This document shows, piece by piece, positions 9,537 to 16,819 of a DNA stretch of 39,903 nucleotides (position 1 is the stretch's first letter; each line of letters begins with the position of its first letter). Source of the DNA: Dehalococcoidia bacterium (GTDB lineage: Bacteria; Chloroflexota; Dehalococcoidia; Tepidiformales; Tepidiformaceae); assembly GCA_022827945.1 (NCBI GenBank), contig JAJEIT010000010.1:1-39903 (forward strand), written 5' to 3'. Position numbers and translations under genes: made by a program. The notes below the pieces were generated by a model. That model was not told the DNA's origin. It ran no database searches and worked only from the letters and a program-made list of their open reading frames with translations.

Positions 9537-9634
9537 GACAGCCTCCGGTTCGCGCCCGCGGATGCATATCACCGAACGCGATGTAGGCGCATCCTACGAG
9601 CCTCGAAGAGCCCTCGCATGGTCGCCAGCCGGCT

Positions 9635-9671
9635 ACCGACCACCGGCCACCGATCACCAACCACCGGTCAC
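9635..9671. repeat. Five-copy heptamer tandem repeat, consensus ACCGRYC
   Basis: Reading from 9635 the units are ACCGACC, ACCGGCC, ACCGATC, ACCAACC and ACCGGTC, followed by AC. The array ends on the stop codon of the minus-strand PPOX gene, so it would form its 3' untranslated region. There are no spacers, so it is not CRISPR. Confidence 0.7.
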
Positions 9672-10114
9672 TAGCGATTCTTCTGAACGTGCTCCCGTCG
9701 GTCCGCCGACGAGCTCCAGGTCAGGATTCGCGTCGGCTTGTACGACACCACCACGCGATCCGGCGTGTTGGCGATGTGCTCGTAGCTGCTCTCCCAGTTG
9801 TCGCCGCCGTACTTGCGCGCGATTGTCTCCGTCACCGTCCCCAGCCCGGGTGTGATCGTGCAGGACTCTGCCGCCAGCACCACTGTGCGCTGGTCCGGGT
9901 CGCCCGGCTCGTCGACGCAGATCGAGACGCGCCCGTCGCGCTCCAGGTTGCGCGTCTTCAGGCGCGGCGCCGTCGTACTGAAGTAGACCGTCCCGTCCTC
10001 CCAGTGAAACCAGATCGGAGTCAGCTGGGGAAACCCGTCCGGGTTGACGGTCGCCACGATCGCGTTCCGCGGCTCGGCCAGGAACGCATCCATCTCCTCG
10101 CGGGACATCGGCAT
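9671..10114 (-). CDS. PPOX-class probable flavin/F420-dependent protein
   Basis: 147 residues from the ATG at 10114. A longer frame starts at 10138, but GGAGG (complement of 10123-10127) lies eight bases before the 10114 ATG, which decides the start. The split-barrel signature is clear: RNAIVATVNPDGFPQLTPIW, then VYFSTTAPRLKTRNLERDGR with the basic residues that contact the cofactor phosphate, then VSICVDE. This arrangement resembles the small F420- or FMN-binding PPOX proteins common in Actinobacteria and Chloroflexota. It stands alone, separated by 134 bases from the SDR operon and divergent from the ATPase gene. Confidence 0.85.
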   Translation of the reverse strand: MPMSREEMDAFLAEPRNAIVATVNPDGFPQLTPIWFHWEDGTVYFSTTAPRLKTRNLERDGRVSICVDEPGDPDQRTVVLAAESCTITPGLGTVTETIARKYGGDNWESSYEHIANTPDRVVVSYKPTRILTWSSSADRREHVQKNR

Positions 10115-10278
10115 CAGAACCACCTCCAGGGCCCCCATCGGGCCGCGCGCAAGTGTAGCGCGGGTCGTTGAATCAAGCCGCCAACATGCGTGCTCCAGCC
10201 TCAGTCAAGAGAGATGGCTGCCTAACCACTCTGTCGCTTGCGGGAAGAACGCCTTACGCTCGAACTGGAGCATCCACG

Positions 10279-11616
10279 ATGGAAACCCTGATCCTTGAGG
10301 ACTTTCGCTGCTTCGCTGGCAGGATGGAAGTGCCGGTGCGTCCCCTGACAGTCTTGGTCGGGGAGAACAGCACCGGCAAGACTTCCTTTCTCGCTGCCGC
10401 GAGGGCGGCCCACGATGCTCTTTTCCGAGCAGTACCGGACTTCAATGAGGACCCGTTCCGGCTTGGTAGCTATGACCAAATCGCAAACTACCGTCGGGGT
10501 CGCGCCAAGAGCTTCGTCGTCGGGCAGGAATTCACAACGGTATCTCCCCGCGTCTTCCGTACCGGTCGAAGCGCTCAAGGGCAGACAGTGCGGGTAGAGC
10601 CAGGCACGGCCCGGGAGACTACGCGGCTAGAGACGCGCTTTCATGCGTCAAAGTCTCAACCTGCAATCTCGTCCGTTACTGCTTCGCGGGGTGCATACAA
10701 ACTGAGCGCGGCCTTTGAAGGTGGCAAATCCCAGCTCTCGTTCTTGGTCAATGGGGAAGTTGTGAGTCGGCGCGAGACCGACATGAGTCTCGACGAGAGC
10801 GCCCTCGTTGCCGGAGGGCTCCAGTTCATATTCTATCGGGGCCAGTATGAGGCGCAGCGAACCGGAGAAGAAGATGAGCCGTGGGCGGAACACGAAGAGC
10901 ATTTTGACTCGCTGGCAAGCACGATAGCCTTCTTGCGAGGCCCCCGGCCCTATGCGTTTGCACCAATCCGCACCAGCCCACAGCGAACGTACGATCCCAC
11001 CACCGAAATTCGCGATGCTGAAGGAAGCCACATACCCATGATGCTGCAACGCCTTCTTGACAGCGACGATGTTGGGGAATTCCGGGGCCGCCTTGAAGAG
11101 TTTGGGGAGGCCAGTGGCCTCTATTCCACTCTGCGAGTGCGAAAACTTGGCAGGCGTGAGAGCAACCCGTTCCAGGTCGAAGTCAAACACCCAAAGGGGG
11201 GACGGGCTCGGAACCTTGTTGACGTCGGCTACGGAGTGAGTCAGGCCATCCCCATTATCGCCGATTGTGTATCTGCGGAGCCTGACTCCACGCTATTGAT
11301 TCAGCAACCAGAGGTACATCTCCACCCCCGGGCACAAGCAGCGATGGGGTCGTTCTTCGCTCAATTAGCAGAGAGCAGGCGGAACAGGGTTATTGTCGAG
11401 ACCCACAGCGACTACCTCCTGGATCGAATCCGTATTGATGTGCGAGAGGAGAAGATAAGCTGCGGCGATGTGAGCATCCTCTACTTCGAGCAGAGGCGTG
11501 ATGGAGTGAGGATTCACTCCATACAACTCGATGCGGCGGGCAACCTGATAGATGTTCCCGATGGATACAGGCGCTTCTTCCTTGAGGAGCAGCGCCGCTT
11601 CTTGGGCATCGACTAG
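10279..11616 (+). CDS. ABC/OLD-like ATPase (DUF3696-type), probable conflict-system motor
   Basis: 445 residues from the ATG at 10279, chosen because GGAG stands eight bases upstream and the protein then opens as the family does (METLILEDFRCFAG). The P-loop GENSTGKT is at 28-35. A signature-like loop VGYGVSQAIP precedes the Walker B region LLIQQPEVHLHP (339-350), and a His switch VETHSD is at 373-378. These are hallmarks of RecF/SMC-like ABC ATPases such as those of OLD, PtuA and AriA systems. Base composition is visibly lower in GC than its neighbours: one row (10441-10500) counts 53%, against 67% for 13441-13500. Two bases after its stop comes a PIN-like gene. Inference: a nucleic-acid-sensing ATPase that controls the nuclease. 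Confidence 0.85.
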   Translation: METLILEDFRCFAGRMEVPVRPLTVLVGENSTGKTSFLAAARAAHDALFRAVPDFNEDPFRLGSYDQIANYRRGRAKSFVVGQEFTTVSPRVFRTGRSAQGQTVRVEPGTARETTRLETRFHASKSQPAISSVTASRGAYKLSAAFEGGKSQLSFLVNGEVVSRRETDMSLDESALVAGGLQFIFYRGQYEAQRTGEEDEPWAEHEEHFDSLASTIAFLRGPRPYAFAPIRTSPQRTYDPTTEIRDAEGSHIPMMLQRLLDSDDVGEFRGRLEEFGEASGLYSTLRVRKLGRRESNPFQVEVKHPKGGRARNLVDVGYGVSQAIPIIADCVSAEPDSTLLIQQPEVHLHPRAQAAMGSFFAQLAESRRNRVIVETHSDYLLDRIRIDVREEKISCGDVSILYFEQRRDGVRIHSIQLDAAGNLIDVPDGYRRFFLEEQRRFLGID

Positions 11617-11618
11617 CT

Positions 11619-12074
11619 GTGTGCGCCATTGTCGACGCTAACATGGCAGGGAGGTTCTTTGGGGTTCCCGACACCGAACTGTTGCCGCTGTGGAAGTGGG
11701 TCGACGATGGGAAGGCAGCCTTGGTTGTAGGTGGGCGCCTAACCGAGGAACTTAGCAGGTACAGCGGTGCTGCGGACCAGATTCAGAAGTGGCAGCAGGC
11801 TGGTCTTGTTCACCGAGAGGTTGCTGGGGATGTCGAGGTCGAGAGTCGCAAGATCGAAGAGGATTGCACTTCGAATGACTCCCACATCGTTGCCCTTGCC
11901 AGACTGTCAGGTGCGCGACTGCTTTGCTCCAGCGACAAAGCTCTACACAGTGACTTCCGTGACAGCAACTTGGTCAACCACCCTCGAGGGGCGATCTACC
12001 AAGACAGCAGCCACACGCACCTCCTCCGTCATGAGGGACGGTGTGCGCTGAGGGGCCGGAAGCGGAGCCGCTGA
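11619..12074 (+). CDS. PIN-like nuclease, partner of the upstream ATPase
   Basis: 151 residues from a GTG two bases after the ATPase stop, so translation is probably coupled. The acidic residues of a PIN fold are in the expected order: D6 in IVDAN, E43/E44 in RLTEEL, D87 in SNDSHIVALA and D106 in LLCSSDKAL. The block ARLSGARLLCSSDKAL is very like the third and fourth acidic motifs of PIN RNases. PIN proteins cleave single-stranded RNA with Mg or Mn and serve as VapC toxins or as effectors. No VapB-like antitoxin gene is nearby; the ATPase is the only partner. The last 25 residues are basic and have no clear family match. Composition matches the ATPase rather than the flanks. Confidence 0.75.
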   Translation: MCAIVDANMAGRFFGVPDTELLPLWKWVDDGKAALVVGGRLTEELSRYSGAADQIQKWQQAGLVHREVAGDVEVESRKIEEDCTSNDSHIVALARLSGARLLCSSDKALHSDFRDSNLVNHPRGAIYQDSSHTHLLRHEGRCALRGRKRSR

Positions 12075-12105
12075 CCCTCCTCATTCAGCACGGCGCTCTC
12101 CTCGC

Positions 12106-12657
12106 CTACCCCACCGGCTGCTTCGGGAACTCGTAGACAGGCGGCTTGCCGCCACGCTTCGCCTTGCTCGCCGGTAGCGACTCCGTCCGCTTCGTCCACT
12201 GGTCCGGCGACCAGCCCCAGTTGCTGATGATGCGGTAGTGCGAGATCCGCCACTTGTCGCCGTCCGGCACGAACGTCCCCTGGTACAGGCCCCCGCCCAG
12301 GCCGCCATGGCCGCCCGACGTCATGAAGTAGGCGCTCAGCTCCGCGCTCGAGCAGTCCTCCGCCACGTTCACCTGCACGTTCGCCGAGTGGTGCCCGCCC
12401 GAGAGCGTCGGCTCCGCGCTCGAGTGCGGCCCGTACAGCTCCCGCATCGCCTCACGGCCCTCGAACCGGAGGTCGTCCATCGTCCCCGGCGGGAAGTTGA
12501 TGACCTCCAGCAGCGCGTCCTCGTGGAACACGTCGAGGATCCCGTCCGTGTACCCGATATCCATGTTGTAGAAGTACTCGTTGAAGGTGCTGATCACCGC
12601 TCGCTCCGCCTCCAGGCGGGCGACCCGTGCGCGCAGTTCCGCAAGCTCGTCCGACAT
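12106..12657 (-). CDS. SnoaL/NTF2-like polyketide-cyclase-fold protein
   Basis: 183 residues from the ATG at 12657, preceded by GGAG at nine bases. A short coiled-coil helix (ELAELRARVARLEAERAV) leads into the cone-shaped NTF2 fold: an N-terminal helix ending in NEYFYNMDIGYTDG, DVFHEDALLEV, a segment GREAMRELYG, and the closing strand DKWRISHYRIISNWGW. Members include polyketide cyclases, ketosteroid isomerase relatives and dioxygenase beta subunits, as well as many of unknown function. No catalytic residues could be assigned. The gene is divergent from the second P450, sharing a 148-base upstream region, which hints at joint control of a common pathway. Confidence 0.8.
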   Translation of the reverse strand: MSDELAELRARVARLEAERAVISTFNEYFYNMDIGYTDGILDVFHEDALLEVINFPPGTMDDLRFEGREAMRELYGPHSSAEPTLSGGHHSANVQVNVAEDCSSAELSAYFMTSGGHGGLGGGLYQGTFVPDGDKWRISHYRIISNWGWSPDQWTKRTESLPASKAKRGGKPPVYEFPKQPVG

Positions 12658-12742
12658 CGCGATTCGCTCCTGTTTCTGGTTGTCGGGGGAGGATGGACCG
12701 CCCGCAGACCCTTCGCAAGGCCCCCGCTCCTGACGCCCTGCG

Positions 12743-12770
12743 TTGACATGCCCCGTCCGCGGCCTAGACT
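12743..12770 (+). promoter_or_regulatory. Sigma-70-like promoter of the second P450
   Basis: TTGACA at 12743-12748 matches the -35 consensus exactly. TAGACT at 12765-12770 is the -10 after a 16-base spacer. Transcription would start near 12777, giving a leader of about 30 bases with a GAGG site before the ATG at 12806. Confidence 0.65.
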
Positions 12771-12805
12771 CGCTCTCAAGCCCATCCCGTGGCGGCGAGG
12801 CGACT

Positions 12806-14125
12806 ATGACGGCCCCAACCGAAGCCCCCATCATCGAACCCGGCGAGTTCCTCACCGAAGAGCACCGCCTCAACCCCTTCCCCCTCTACAAGAAGATTCG
12901 CGACTGGGAGCCCGTCTACCACGACCGCCTCCAGAACCGCTTCTTCGTCAGCCGCTACGAGGACATCTGGGACGTCTACAAGCGCAGCCGTCCCGGCGGC
13001 GACTTCACCCGCGGCGTGTACGACATGCAGGGGAAGTACGACTTCGGCTCCGAGTCGCCCCTCGGCGAGACCATCCTCGACATGGGCGAAGGTCCCGAAC
13101 ACCGCTGGAGCCGCGGCATCGTCGCCGGTGAGTTCGTCGGCAAGAAGCTGGTCACCTGGCTCCCCGTCATCGAACAGACGGCCGCCGAGATGATCGAGCA
13201 GTTCTCCCAGGAGGCCGCCGAGGATCTCGCCGCCGGAATCTCGAAGCAGGGCGAGATCGACCTCGTCACGCAGTTCAGCCAGCGCTTCCCCATCCGCGTC
13301 ATCGCCGGCATGCTCGGCCTGCCGCGCGAGGACTTCGACTACTTCGAGAGCATCTACAACACCCTCTTCGCCGGCATGGGCTACGGACGCGCCTACTTCC
13401 GCTCCGCCGAGAAGGCCAAATTCGCCCTGCACGACTACCTCACGCCCATCATCGCCGACCGCCGCGCCAACCCCAGGCAGGACCTCATCTCCAAGTTCGT
13501 GGAGGCGGAGATGTCCGGCGAGATGATGACCGACCACCAGATCAAGTCGTTTGTCGCCCTCCTCCTCGTCGGCGGCGGCGACACCACCCACAAGGCGATC
13601 GACTCCATGTGGTGGAACCTGCTCAGCAACTACGAGCAGTACGAAGCCGTCCGCGACGACCCCGAGCTGATGGACCGCGTCTTCACCGAGATGCTCCGCT
13701 TCGACGGCTCCAACCACTACCAGCCCCGCCGCGCCACCCGCGAAACCGAGCTCGGCAACCGCGTCATCCCCTACGGCGCCAACGTCGCCCTCTGCCTCGG
13801 CTCCGGGAACCGCGATGAGCGCGTCTTCAAGGATCCCGACCAGTTCAACATCTTCCGCGACGACCTCTACTTCGGGAAGGAGCTGCGCGTCGGCTACTGG
13901 CAGGATGGCGTCGCCAGCCACCTCGGTTTCGGTCAGGAGCGCCACTTCTGCATGGGCTACGCAATGGCCCGCCAGGAGGCCGTCATGGCCGGCAAGATGC
14001 TCCTCCAGGTTCTCAAGAACCCGCGCCTCAAGGACGTCCCCAACGACGGCATCGTCTTCCCGCCTCCGGGCAAGGGCGGCGTCCGCGGCGTCACCCACCT
14101 GGAGATCGAGTTCGACGTTTCCTGA
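12806..14125 (+). CDS. Cytochrome P450 (second of two)
   Basis: 439 residues from the ATG at 12806; GGCGAGG lies six bases upstream. The I-helix motif is GGGDTT and the heme loop is FGQERHFCMG with Cys382. The fourth position of the heme loop, normally Gly or Asp, is Glu here. The block NIFRDDLYFGKELRVGYWQDG before the loop matches the first P450, so the two are paralogues with a common insertion. A divergent SnoaL-like gene and a downstream ABM-type monooxygenase are its neighbours. No ferredoxin gene is adjacent. The substrate is unknown; the combination suggests oxidation of a cyclic hydrophobic compound. Confidence 0.95.
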   Translation: MTAPTEAPIIEPGEFLTEEHRLNPFPLYKKIRDWEPVYHDRLQNRFFVSRYEDIWDVYKRSRPGGDFTRGVYDMQGKYDFGSESPLGETILDMGEGPEHRWSRGIVAGEFVGKKLVTWLPVIEQTAAEMIEQFSQEAAEDLAAGISKQGEIDLVTQFSQRFPIRVIAGMLGLPREDFDYFESIYNTLFAGMGYGRAYFRSAEKAKFALHDYLTPIIADRRANPRQDLISKFVEAEMSGEMMTDHQIKSFVALLLVGGGDTTHKAIDSMWWNLLSNYEQYEAVRDDPELMDRVFTEMLRFDGSNHYQPRRATRETELGNRVIPYGANVALCLGSGNRDERVFKDPDQFNIFRDDLYFGKELRVGYWQDGVASHLGFGQERHFCMGYAMARQEAVMAGKMLLQVLKNPRLKDVPNDGIVFPPPGKGGVRGVTHLEIEFDVS

Positions 14126-14153
14126 GCCCGGCGGCGGCCGTGCCATTCCTCCC

Positions 14154-14170
14154 TCCTTGCGCCGCAAGGG
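14154..14170 (+). terminator. Weak hairpin after the second P450
   Basis: The arms TCCTTGC and GCAAGGG enclose a GCC loop, giving seven pairs including one G-T. No T-run follows, so intrinsic termination is doubtful. The rest of 14126-14306 shows nothing else I can name. Confidence 0.3.
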
Positions 14171-14306
14171 ATGAATTCGTGTCTGTTGGAAACGCATGAC
14201 GATCGTGGCCGGCCCAAAACGCCTGGAATGCGCCCCCGGCGCAGGCGTACTCCCCTCGCGGCGATAGCCGTCCGGACTCGCCAAATCCAGCCGACCCAGA
14301 GAACAA

Positions 14307-14714
14307 ATGGCGACGATTCTGGCCCACATCAAGATCAAGGAAGGCAAGGAAGCGCGCTTCGAGGAGCTCGAAGGCGAGCTCTGGCGCGACACCCACGCCA
14401 ACGAGAGCAACGTCCGCCGCTACGAGTTCTGGCGCGGCGCCGAGAAGGGCAGCTACTACGGCCTGCTCTCCTTCAACAGCTTCAACGGCTTCATTGAGCA
14501 CCAGGCCAGCCCTCACCACGAGGACTCCGGCCTGGGCGAGGTGATCGAGGGCATCCAGCTCGAATGGATCGACCCTGTCCCCAGCGCCTCCGACCTTGCC
14601 ACCACCGACACAGAGCCCCTCTTCGAGGGCGCCAACGACCTGCAGAAGCAGTACCACGCCAACTTCCAGCCCGACGTTCAGGACTGGTGGAGAGCCCTCC
14701 GCGCAGGGGCGTAA
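14307..14714 (+). CDS. ABM (antibiotic biosynthesis monooxygenase)-domain protein
   Basis: 135 residues. The N-terminal 90 residues have the ABM dimeric ferredoxin-like fold: MATILAHIKIKEGKEARFEE, a central RRYEFWRGAEKGSYYGLLSF and a helix HQASPHHEDSG. The remaining 45 residues (EPLFEGANDLQKQYHANF) are an extension rich in aromatic and charged residues. Such proteins are cofactor-free quinol monooxygenases or heme-degrading enzymes that act on aromatic substrates. The upstream ribosome binding site is weak (AGAG). It follows the P450 by 181 bases on the same strand and precedes the ABC permease genes. Confidence 0.7.
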   Translation: MATILAHIKIKEGKEARFEELEGELWRDTHANESNVRRYEFWRGAEKGSYYGLLSFNSFNGFIEHQASPHHEDSGLGEVIEGIQLEWIDPVPSASDLATTDTEPLFEGANDLQKQYHANFQPDVQDWWRALRAGA

Positions 14715-14728
14715 CCCCTCCGCACGTA

Positions 14729-14758
14729 TTGCCAAGCGGCATACGCATCCGCCAGAAT
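14729..14758 (+). promoter_or_regulatory. Possible promoter of the ABC transporter genes
   Basis: TTGCCA at 14729-14734 and CAGAAT at 14753-14758 are 18 bases apart and lie about 50 bases before the first permease ATG. Confidence 0.4.
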
Positions 14759-14809
14759 CGCCGCGGCCTGTGGTCGGCGCCGCCCGGCCACGGAGCGTGA
14801 GGGGGAGAC

Positions 14810-15754
14810 ATGCGGACTTACATCCTCCGCCGCCTCATCGCCATTCCCCTCATGCTGCTGCTCCTTTCCCTGGTCCTCTTCCTGCTCATCTGGACGCTGC
14901 CGGGCGACGCCTCCTTTTCCGCCGCTCTGAGCATCTCGGACGTCCCCAACCTCGAAGTCGCCCGCGAAAGGCTGGGGCTGGATCGCCCCTGGTACGTTCA
15001 GTACTTCGATTGGCTGGGAGGCATCTTCCAGGGTGATCTCGGCGAGTCGCTGACGCCCCCGCACGACTCCATCATGGGCTCCGTCAAGGAGCGCCTGCCG
15101 AAGACCCTCGAGGTTGGCCTGTTGACGATCCTCCTGTCCGCGGCCCTCAGCGTGCCCGTGGGCGTCATTTCAGCGGTGAGGCGCAACAAGCCGGAGGACT
15201 ACCTGCTGCGGGCCGGCACCATCCTTGGCATCTCCGTCCCCAACTTCTGGACGGGCACGCTGATCATCATCTACGCCTTTGTCTGGTTTGAGTGGAATCC
15301 GATCCAGGACTGGGTCGACTTTACCGAGGATCCCCTCAAGAACCTCGCCATCGTCATCTTTCCCGCAGGCGTCCTCGCCTACGCGGGCGCGGCCTACACG
15401 GCCCGCATCATGCGCTCGGCCATGCTCGAGGTGCTCCACTCCGACCACGTCCGCACGGCGCGCGCGAAGGGGCTGCGCGAGCGGGTCGTCATCTTCCGGC
15501 ACGTCTTCCGGAGCGCCCTCATCCCCGTGCTGACGGTGGTGGGTCTGCAACTCGGGACCATCCTCGGCGGCGCCATCGTGGCCGAGCAGATCTTCGCCAT
15601 CCCCGGGATGGGCCTCTTCGCGCTGGAGCGGCTAATAGCGCGGGACTACCCCGCCGTCCTCATGATCACGATGATCTTCGCCGCCATGTTCATGGTCGTC
15701 ACCCTCCTGGTCGACGTCCTCTACACCTACGTCGACCCGCGGATCAGGTACTAG
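14810..15754 (+). CDS. Oligopeptide-type ABC transporter permease, DppB/OppB-like
   Basis: 314 residues. A typical DppB start (MRTYILRRLIAIPLMLLLLSLVLF) is the first membrane segment. The periplasmic loop GDASFSAALSISDVPN leads to five more hydrophobic segments. The cytoplasmic EAA loop, which docks to the ATPase, reads VRTARAKGLRERVVIFRHV, followed by FRSALIPVLTVVGLQLG. The end DVLYTYVDPRIRY is characteristic of the family. GGGGGAG precedes the ATG. The second permease starts two bases after the stop. Transported solutes in this family range from peptides to nickel and plant-derived sugars; none is indicated here. Confidence 0.95.
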   Translation: MRTYILRRLIAIPLMLLLLSLVLFLLIWTLPGDASFSAALSISDVPNLEVARERLGLDRPWYVQYFDWLGGIFQGDLGESLTPPHDSIMGSVKERLPKTLEVGLLTILLSAALSVPVGVISAVRRNKPEDYLLRAGTILGISVPNFWTGTLIIIYAFVWFEWNPIQDWVDFTEDPLKNLAIVIFPAGVLAYAGAAYTARIMRSAMLEVLHSDHVRTARAKGLRERVVIFRHVFRSALIPVLTVVGLQLGTILGGAIVAEQIFAIPGMGLFALERLIARDYPAVLMITMIFAAMFMVVTLLVDVLYTYVDPRIRY

Positions 15755-15756
15755 CG

Positions 15757-16704
15757 ATGAGTGACGCGGCGGAAACGGTTCAGGCGCCGGTATCGGGCAC
15801 CCTCCTGGAGCAGGAGTACGCGATTCCCCCCCAGCAGCGGTTCAACCCGCTGCGCTGGGCCCGCCGCGAGCCCGCGGGCGCCCTCGGCATCGTCGTGATC
15901 GTCATCGTTGGCTTCATGGCTGGCGCGGCGCCCGTCCTGAACACAACGAACCCCGACACGCTGGAATCCTTCACACCCCACGTCCTTGTCGGCCCGAACA
16001 GTGACTACTACTTCGGCACCGATCGCCAGGGGAGGGACCTGTGGTCGAGCGTGCTCTACGGTGGCCGAATCTCGCTCAAGATCGGTATGGCCACCGTGCT
16101 CGTTGGGACGGTCGGAGGCACGCTGCTCGCCCTTGTCGCGGGCTTTCTCGCAGGGGCCGTCGACTTCGGCCTGAGCCGCGTGGCCGACATGCTCTTCGCT
16201 GTCCCCTCCCTCCTGTTAGCGATGATCATGGACATCGTCCTGGTGGATAAGCTGCCAGACTTACCGGCGTTGCCTGCGGAGGAGCTGGCGCGTGTGCTGG
16301 CCATCGCGTTCTTCTTCATGCCGGGTGCCTTCCGCATCATGCGCGGATCGGTGCTTGAGCAGCGCAGCGCCCAGTACGTGGAGGCGGCCACACTGATCGG
16401 CGCGGGCCAGTTCCGCATCATGCTGCGCCACATCCTGCCCAATATCACCGGCCTCATGATCGTGCTCACCACCATCAGCCTGCCCGCCGCCATCCTCACG
16501 GAGGCGACGCTCTCCTTCCTGCTCGGGTCTGACGCGCCGTCGTGGGGGGCCGAGCTCAGCGGGGACTCGCGCCAGTTCTTCAGGCGTGCCCCCTGGCTCG
16601 CAATCTTCCCCGGCGCGGCGCTGGCGTTGACGGTGTTCGCGTTCAACATGTTCGGTGACTCAATCCGCGATACGCTCGACCCCCGTCTGCGCGGACGCAT
16701 CTAA
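15757..16704 (+). CDS. Oligopeptide-type ABC transporter permease, DppC/OppC-like
   Basis: 315 residues. A cytoplasmic N-terminal tail of about 45 residues (RFNPLRWARREPAGALG) leads into the first membrane helix, then the DppC signature HVLVGPNSDYYFGTDRQGRD. The EAA loop is QYVEAATLIGAGQFRIMLRH, followed by LPNITGLMIVLTTISLPAAI. The typical end GDSIRDTLDPRLRGRI is present. It forms a heterodimer with the product of the gene two bases upstream. No ATP-binding subunit genes (DppD or DppF type) lie on either side in this window, so the ATPases must be encoded elsewhere. Confidence 0.95.
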   Translation: MSDAAETVQAPVSGTLLEQEYAIPPQQRFNPLRWARREPAGALGIVVIVIVGFMAGAAPVLNTTNPDTLESFTPHVLVGPNSDYYFGTDRQGRDLWSSVLYGGRISLKIGMATVLVGTVGGTLLALVAGFLAGAVDFGLSRVADMLFAVPSLLLAMIMDIVLVDKLPDLPALPAEELARVLAIAFFFMPGAFRIMRGSVLEQRSAQYVEAATLIGAGQFRIMLRHILPNITGLMIVLTTISLPAAILTEATLSFLLGSDAPSWGAELSGDSRQFFRRAPWLAIFPGAALALTVFAFNMFGDSIRDTLDPRLRGRI

Positions 16705-16729
16705 CCCCGAACTTCCCCCGGTGGACCCG

Positions 16730-16759
16730 TTGAAACGCGATCCCCGCAGGGAGTATTGT
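16730..16759 (+). promoter_or_regulatory. Promoter-like pair before the substrate-binding protein
   Basis: TTGAAA at 16730-16735 and TATTGT at 16754-16759 are separated by 18 bases. This would let the binding protein be made in excess over the permeases, as is usual for such transporters. Confidence 0.5.
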
Positions 16760-16819
16760 GCGCGCCACAGCATCGGCTGAACGCCCCGGCAAGCTATCGG
16801 GAGCGGGGAGGGCTTTGAG

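Noticed and set aside
9635-9671. Possible CRISPR array
   Set aside because: The seven-base units are directly adjacent with no spacers, and no cas gene is present.
10168-10278. N-terminal extension of the ATPase from an upstream start
   Set aside because: The 37 extra residues do not resemble the family, and GGAG before the ATG at 10279 fits better.
10139-12105. Insertion sequence or integrase flanking the low-GC ATPase/PIN pair
   Set aside because: No transposase, terminal inverted repeats, direct repeats or tRNA attachment site were found at either edge. Transfer is inferred from composition alone.
12776-14410. Minus-strand open frame of 544 residues across the P450
   Set aside because: It is an antisense shadow of a high-GC gene. 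Its translation is rich in Leu, Val, Glu and Gly with no family motif, while the plus strand has the full P450 signatures.
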